Assembly: GCA_021234155.1 (NCBI GenBank) | Contig: JAJEKV010000030.1 | Coordinates: 10,354,525-10,418,524, forward strand | Length of the DNA stretch: 64,000 bases | Direction: 5' to 3' | Source: Isoetes taiwanensis | Lineage: Eukaryota > Streptophyta > Lycopodiopsida > Isoetales > Isoetaceae | Shown here: positions 58,512-64,000 of the stretch, in pieces | Layout of the letters: each line of letters begins with the position of its first letter | Numbering within the stretch: position 1 is the first letter of the stretch | Translations under genes and position numbers: made by a program | Notes under the pieces: generated by a model | Database searches by the model: none | The model's input: the letters and a program-made list of their open reading frames with translations, nothing else | What the model was told of the DNA's origin: nothing

Positions 58512-59580
58512 CAGCTGGGCCGAGGCGACAGAAGTGTGGGCTAACACAGGTAGGGTTCAAGTCTTGGTACTTAACCATTGACCAATCTTCACGTTGGGAA
58601 GTCTAGTCGAGGACAACAGGAATCGTATTGTATTGCTGCTTCGTAGATTTTGCCAAAGCCTTTAATATTGTGCCTCGGGAAAAGCTGTGGGCACGGTTGC
58701 GAGAGCTAGGGGTCCCTGCAGATCTACAAAATGCAGCTTACAGGCTACATGAGAGGCGTTCAGGCCAGTTACAACTGGCCATTTGATAGCGGTATCAGGG
58801 TCCATCAGGGATGCCCTCTCTCCCCAATCTCTACATTGATCAGCTCGAACGCTGGTTTATCAATAATGGTGGGGACGATGTTCAACTACTGCATCGTGTC
58901 ACCAGATAGCTAATATATGTGGATGATGTAGACATTCTAGCCTACACCTCGGCAGACATGCAATGCCACCTTGATGCCTTGGACATATTCTAGCAGGCGA
59001 CAAGCATGCGCGTTAACCTGGCCAAGACTAATGTGGTCATCATATCATCATCATGCCAGCCAAAGGATCCCTTCCATCAGTTACTACAGACAAAATGTAG
59101 AGGTGGCACGAAGTTACCAGTACATGGGAGTGGAGTTTCCTTCTGCCATGTACTTGGACACTTCCATTCGACTGCGGGTAACAGCAGGCTGGAAGGCACT
59201 ATACGCGATGCAGAACAACAGCCACAGAGCAGAGCTGTATGACTCGGCTCATCAGTCGCACCTGTTTAGGGTCTTGGTGGAGTCTGTCCTTTTATACGGG
59301 GTTGAAGTCTGGGGGCCAATGGTGTCCCTCGCCACGTGGAATGAATTAGAACAGACGTAAAAAGCCTTCTTGATACGGGCGCTAGGGGTGAAGTCCACGG
59401 GCCCGTATCAGGCTTCTTGCCTCTTCAAGAGGCAGCCCTTGACCGCCACATCAACTACGTTTAGAAAGTGGTCAGTATGGGTGATTCTCGTCTCCCTCAC
59501 CTGGCCTATACAATGGCAATGGGGCTGCAGTGCTTGAAGGCCTGCTAAAAAGACAAGATAGCTCAGTGGCTGGCCAGATG
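58512..59580 (+). mobile_element. LINE fragment, 3' part after the copia insertion
   Basis: Continues the LINE of 52691-53102. Degenerate HTIDHIFTL-type and FVDFAKAF regions are followed by GCPLSP (about 58810), a YxDDV-like block reading tatgtggatgatgtag (58916), YMGVEFPSAMYLDTSIRLRV (about 59120) and AGWKALYAMQNNSHRAELYD. The frame has many stops. Homology to 33400-33905 ends sharply at agatg before 59581, where a CACTA-like end begins; the rest of the LINE and its tail are not found in the window. Confidence 0.8.
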
Positions 59581-59780
59581 CACTACAAGAGGATGGGGGA
59601 TATAGTGTCAACCTTTGTGACAAGCCGCAGATCTTGTGTCAATTTTGTGTCAAATGCTACTATCTTGACACAAACTGTTTGTGTTATGTCAAAAATGTGT
59701 CTAATGCATAGCGTCAAATTTTTCGTCAAAGCAATGACTTCCCTTTGTCAAAATTTTAGCACTATTTGAGCAAGTTATTG
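59581..59780. mobile_element. CACTA-like transposon terminus
   Basis: At the exact point where LINE homology stops, the sequence reads cactacaagaggatggggga. CACTACAAGA is the classic start of plant CACTA (En/Spm) terminal inverted repeats. The next 170 bp are dense in short ttgtgtcaa / tgtgacaa / gtcaaa motifs, like the subterminal repeats of such elements. No matching opposite end (ending gtagtg) was found before the window edge, so the element is either truncated or longer than the remaining 4.4 kb. Confidence 0.55.
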
Positions 59781-60207
59781 CAACAACTTCTGTACAATAT
59801 TATAGCTAAGTTGTGACAATCTTTTCTTAAAACTTATAACAAAATGTTATCCAAAATTTCATCTAATATTTCAACGGAATTTTATGGAGCATTTGTCAAC
59901 TTTATATCTCAATTTAAGTGGGTTGTTGCAACATTTTTTAAGCAATATTATAACTAAGTCACTACAACGCTTGCCCAATACTTTCATACGTCATTAAACC
60001 TATAATATTGCAGCAAGGGTTATTACTTGGAATAATCCAAGAAATGATGTGAATACCCAAGAACTAGTCAGACGAAGGAAAATATGTAATGGTAAAGGGT
60101 ACCTGGCAAAATGAAGAAGGGAGCAAAGCGATAAAGAAGATAAGACAATGCTCAACAAAAAATTATGTGTACCATAGTAGTTATAGCAATAAGATTAACA
60201 ATGCTGA

Positions 60208-60662
60208 TTAATCATATGATACATGCTCACTTAGATCATGCTCAATGTCCTCTATCTCATCATCATCTAGATATAAATGAAGAGCCAAACCTCTAATTGC
60301 TTCAGAATGATCATGTACATGTCCGGTAATCTCTTCATCTTCAATATAATCCTCATCATGACCATGAATGGCTATTGGCGAATTACATGGAGACCGGAGC
60401 AGATAAGTTGTTTCTTTATCAACCTCTTGTGTAAGTGCCAATGGAATCTAAAGGAACATGTTCATCGATATCATCCTCAAGCAAACCTTCTCCCAAATAC
60501 ACGCCATCCTTTTCAAAGTTGATGCCAATATCTTCCAATTCTCCTTCTTCTGCGTCATGCAACAATGGGTCATCAACATCATTAGATATACCCAGAACAC
60601 CCTTGTAACTACCACCACCGTCATCAATGCACTGCCCTCCTAGCCTAGTGCTATAGTGTAAA
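60208..60662 (-). pseudogene. Acidic protein fragment, possibly from the CACTA-like element
   Basis: On the minus strand two frames joined by one shift near 60440 give an Asp/Glu-rich sequence. The upstream part contains NDVDDPLLHDAEEGELEDIG and LLEDDIDEHVPL; the downstream part contains ALTQEVDKETTYLL, HDEDYIEDEEI and DDDEIEDIEHDLSEHVSYD before a stop. Acidic tails of this kind occur at the C-termini of transposase-like plant proteins. No catalytic motif is visible. Proximity to the CACTA-like end suggests, but does not prove, that it belongs to that element. Confidence 0.35.
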
Positions 60663-61890
60663 GGGAGTATGTTCTTCGTAGTCCGGGCATTTGATCGATC
60701 GTCTACTTCTCAAACATGTGCCTTGGGGTAACTTTGGCTAATCTTGCAGTCGAACTGTCATTTCATGCCTTCTGTCATGTCCAGTCGCATGATGTTTAGC
60801 TTGTTACGAGCCATCATTGCGGGGAAGTTTGGAACCGGTGCATAGGGAGGGTTTTTTCGTTCTTCCTCTTGGGGTCTCTCGTCTAATATCGAGGGAACCC
60901 TGCACGCAAGCTCTCGACCACTTTAGAGGTAGGGAAATCTTCCAGTTACTACTCTCAAAGGCATATTAGCCTAGATTTGACCTATATCACTAGGGTCCGA
61001 GTATTTTCATGTCCAACACCAATTGGTTTGCTACTCTAAGTTATGTTGCATTGGTCATGTTAGGAAGGGTTATCCCCCGATAATTATTTTATGCATCTTG
61101 TGGGGGCATGATGAGTACCCTTTTTTTTGTTAGATTAATATTTCTACTATTATATTCCCTTTTCGTATGCCCTTTATGTTGGTCTCGAATGTTTTCTTCT
61201 AATTAGACAGAGCAAGTTGGCAATCCTAGGTGCATGATGGATAATGAGTCTTTCTAGCGGGATAATGTGCTATACATGGGAGATTTTTTCCTTTTGGTAA
61301 TTTCAAGCATGCCATCCTATATGATAAAATTATATTGGACGTCTGTTTTGAATCTTGCCCTAGATCGGACGGCTCCAATTGTGCCTTGGCACTTTTTAGT
61401 CTTGCTTCCCTCGTTTTTGAGGGCTATGGCGGATTCCGGGCAGCCTAATGGTGAATGCTTTAGATGTATTGTGCCGAGACTTTTATTAGCAGCTTGTAAT
61501 ACCTAGCTACGACTATGGCAATGTTGCACCATGATTTAATGAATTTGAGCTATTTGTATTTGTCTTTCATTTATTTATATGAGCATTGATTCCGTGGGTT
61601 TCAAAACCCGTTGGGTCAATAAAAGCTTTGGGTCCCTCTAACAACTTCTCCCACCAACTCCTCCCACCAAGTTCTACTTCTCTCTTACTTGTTAGAAGGA
61701 TCTCCAAAAAAATGCGACTTCCTTTAAATGCCATCCCAAGGTACTGACTATTGAAACAATTGTAATTTTAACTATAGTTTGATATGTAGTTTTTAGCTAT
61801 AGTTTTTTTTGCCTTATAAAACACATAACACATAGAAGTTTACACCCCATTTTTGGGTTGCCCCAAGGGGGCAAACCCTCGTTTATGTGG
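60663..61890. other. Region with no recognised gene
   Basis: Mixed-composition sequence. The frame 61267-61506 and smaller ones show no motif. May be part of the CACTA-like element interior. Confidence 0.4.
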
Positions 61891-61945
61891 GTTTCCAGCA
61901 TATTCTAAGTATATGTTAGAATATACCTAGAATATGCGGGAAACT
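61891..61945. repeat. Imperfect inverted repeat beside the PPR pseudogene
   Basis: gtttccagcatattcta is followed, after a short AT-rich loop, by tagaatatgcgggaaac, its near reverse complement (arms of 17 bases with one mismatch). The foldback lies at the 5' edge of the PPR-related sequence. Confidence 0.7.
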
Positions 61946-62938
61946 GTTCAAAACTCGTTGTCGCGTCAGAACTCAAGCGGGGTCGCCACTATTGCAGAAA
62001 TGTCCGCTGCGGCAAAACCGGTTAACCGGAACTTTGATTCAAACATTCAGCAGATCTGTCGAAGGAGTGTTGCAGAAAGAAAGACCTGGTGTCTGGCAAC
62101 CGACTGCATACTGTGATGGTGCAACGGCCTTGATTTAATTGTCGCCTAGGGAGACCATCTAATACGTTTATTTGCTTATTGTGGATGTTTGATTGGAGCA
62201 AATAAGTCATTTAACAATATATCCCAATCAAGTATCTATACATGGAATGCAATTCTTTCAAATTTTACGCTGATCGAGGCTAGCCGAGAGTGCCCCGGGT
62301 TATACCATAAGTGGATGGCGAAAAGCAATCAAGATGTGTATGTTACAATGCTAAAGGCATGCATTGAGACATCAGCAATCAAACAAAGGGAGGTTGATTC
62401 ATGAACGCATTATCCGCAGTGGGCTTCAATTCAATACTTTTGTGGGTGGCACACACTTGTTGACATGTATGCCAAGTGTGGGAGCTTGGATGAGGCATAT
62501 TTGGTATTCATTAGTCTGGAAAATAAAAATCTAGTGTCATGGAGCACAATGATTGGTGGATATGCTTTCCAAAGTGCGGCGTTGTCTTGCCCTAGAATAT
62601 TTTGATAAAATGCAGCAGGAGGGAACGAAAGCTGATGTTATCATGTTTTCAATTATAATGAAAGCATGTGGCAACCTTGGGGTCATAGAAAGGGGCAGAT
62701 ATACTCATGAACAGTTCATTGACAATGAACTTCAACCTGATGTTTTTGTTGGAAGCGATGCATTTGGGCATGTATACCTAATGTGGAAGCTTTGAAGAGG
62801 CAAAGAGGATCTTTGGCAAGTGGCCAGTTCAAAATACTGTGATGTGGAATACAATGATTGCTGCATATAATCTGCATGATAAGCCTGATATATCTCTAGA
62901 GTGCAATCCCTCGTGCGCAGCACCTTGTTTTAATGGCT
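61934..62938 (+). pseudogene. PPR protein pseudogene (PLS-type repeats)
   Basis: PPR proteins are organelle RNA-binding proteins built from about 35-residue helical repeats. From about 62020 the sequence reads FDSNIQQICRR, then DCIL, TGA, WCNGLDLIVA, TAG, GDHLIRLFAYCGCLIGANKS and IYTWNAILSNF. It continues with DVYVTMLKACIETSAIKQ; in another frame DMYAKCGSLDEAYLVF-like and NLVSWSTMIGGYA (about 62465-62565); then MQQEGTKADVIMFSIIMKAC and GVIERGRYTHEQFIDNELQP; then, shifted again, CGSFEEAKRIFGKWPVQNTV and MWNTMIAAY. These are alternating P, L and S motifs in correct order. The TGA replaces an expected Arg codon, and at least three frameshifts follow. It lies near a CACTA-like end, so it might be a captured fragment. 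Confidence 0.85.
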
Positions 62939-63142
62939 TAAAATATTGAAACCATCGAAACCATTGATCCTTTCACTGGATGCATGACCAACCAAATACT
63001 AAGGAACCACCATCGACCATTGAATTCATTCCTAATCAAGATTTTTTTTCACAAATTGTAAATCGATTCTTGGCACCCATTACCGCGTTCAAAGCGGGAG
63101 GGAACATATCGAGGAGATGTCGGCTGCTTTGCAGCCTAGTGC

Positions 63143-63895
63143 TTGAGGTATGCAATCGAAAGGGATATCTCGTGGGATTTCATGCTTTTCTTTTCCTTAA
63201 GTTGCTCACGATCCGTGGTGCAATCGATCTTCAAAGAAACCAGCACGTTTTCGGTCAATGCTTCTAATTTTTGCTTCCTTCATTTTTGTTTTCACGATCC
63301 CATTTCTCGGGACGAAAAAACGCACCCTGAAATTATAGGGCCCAAAAAGCCAGGATTTTTCACTGCTAAAAAACGTAGTCGAGATCCGTGTTTGAAAAAA
63401 CAGATCCGTCGCCCCCGCCTCCGCCCCCGCCTGCCATACTGTCCCCTTCTAACCGGCGCCCGCCAATATTTCCGGGCGGAAAAAGCGAAAAAGCAAAAAG
63501 ACAAAATGCAGTGGTGCGGCGTTTTTGCGTTGGCAAATTTTTGTTTTAAATTTTGGGCGAAATTTTCAGCTCACAAAAATTTCGCCTTCCAAAATGACCC
63601 ACCTGCCTGTGCAGAACTGGCTCATATCTTATCCCCTTGTAAGCATAACCCACCTAAGATACGTTTATGGAAATGCTTTGTGTGCGTACATTACCCATTT
63701 CATCTCAATATTTGGCATCCACAGGAGATTGTTTTAAGTGAACCCAAAGCACTTAAATTTCCCTACAAATCCCATTTTTTTCTCTATAATGATCCGCTCC
63801 CCTCAAATGTTTTTTCTAAGGATCATTGTGGGATCAGCATACTTCTGGCTGGTTTTCATGTAGAAGGAATTTCTAGACTTAGTAAAGCACTATAG
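63143..63895 (+). CDS. Unidentified 250-codon ORF
   Basis: A fully open frame of 250 codons. Composition is odd: Phe- and Lys-rich, with a basic stretch KKQIRRPRLRPRLPYCP and a KAKKQKDKMQ run, but no recognisable domain, repeat or signal peptide. The underlying DNA from 63410 to 63530 is GC-rich with cgcccccgcctccgcc-type purine/pyrimidine strings, which can keep a frame open by chance and could equally be a promoter or 5' UTR. I would not call it a gene without transcript support. Confidence 0.2.
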   Translation: MRYAIERDISWDFMLFFSLSCSRSVVQSIFKETSTFSVNASNFCFLHFCFHDPISRDEKTHPEIIGPKKPGFFTAKKRSRDPCLKKQIRRPRLRPRLPYCPLLTGARQYFRAEKAKKQKDKMQWCGVFALANFCFKFWAKFSAHKNFAFQNDPPACAELAHILSPCKHNPPKIRLWKCFVCVHYPFHLNIWHPQEIVLSEPKALKFPYKSHFFLYNDPLPSNVFSKDHCGISILLAGFHVEGISRLSKAL

Positions 63896-64000
63896 AATCA
63901 GTGCACCACTTAGCAAATCTCCAACTTGAAACTGAAAGTGCATTCTGCAATATATTGAGCAAGCTCAATATTGCCATATTTTTTGCAGATGGCAAGAAAA

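Noticed and set aside
63143-63895. Long ORF considered as a novel protein
   Set aside because: Kept only as a low-confidence entry; composition matches chance openness through GC-rich and A-rich strings.
1-64000. tRNA, rRNA, CRISPR arrays and organelle insertions
   Set aside because: Looked for by eye and none recognised; a covariance-model scan would be needed to exclude divergent tRNA or small RNA genes.

Overview
This is a nuclear segment from a land plant. Evidence: two spliced plant-type genes with short GT-AG introns, a degenerate plant-type PPR gene, and dense, nested retrotransposon debris in an AT-rich background. The PPR repeats, the DUF7869-like locus and the unusual reverse-transcriptase fragment feel most like a fern or another non-seed plant. 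That is an impression from family resemblance, not a demonstrated assignment. No rRNA, tRNA, CRISPR array or organelle-derived block was recognised.

Layout. Positions 1-5594 hold nothing I can name. Positions 5595-7530 (minus) are an MRG-family chromatin gene with eight clean exons, including a 14-nt microexon, followed by a badly frame-disrupted 3' part. Positions 7.9-22.6 kb are mostly non-coding: several tandem duplications, two LINE 3' ends, an LTR with a very long coiled-coil ORF beside it (15.2-18.9 kb, minus), and a tandem duplication in which one copy carries a MITE and the other is its empty site. Positions 22.6-24.7 kb (plus) are the one intact gene, a five-coding-exon CBSX3-like mitochondrial CBS-domain protein with a probable leader intron. 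About 0.9 kb downstream lies a GC-rich L1-type LINE with a poly(A) tail and a 12-bp target-site duplication (25653-28705).

Positions 29-41.7 kb are repeat-rich: a possible LTR/primer-binding site, a tandem family of foldback units (30.9-35.6 kb) interrupted by a second LINE family, hairpins around 37.1 and 37.9 kb, a decayed DUF8039/DUF7869-like transposon-type gene (38.0-40.7 kb), and another LINE 3' end. Positions 42-52.6 kb contain unidentified degenerate exons, an unusual reverse-transcriptase fragment, tandem duplications and long featureless stretches.

Positions 52.7-59.6 kb are a nested stack. A Ty1/copia element (53103-58511) with two LTRs, primer-binding site, polypurine tract and a 5-bp CAGCT duplication sits inside a LINE, and a CACTA-like terminus cuts the same LINE at 59581. 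The window ends with a decayed PPR gene (61.9-62.9 kb) and a 250-codon ORF of unknown nature.

Only two loci, CBSX3-like and MRG, look like ordinary host genes. They are independent and there is no operon-like organisation. Many elements carry single-base frameshifts; decay and assembly indels cannot be separated from the sequence alone.
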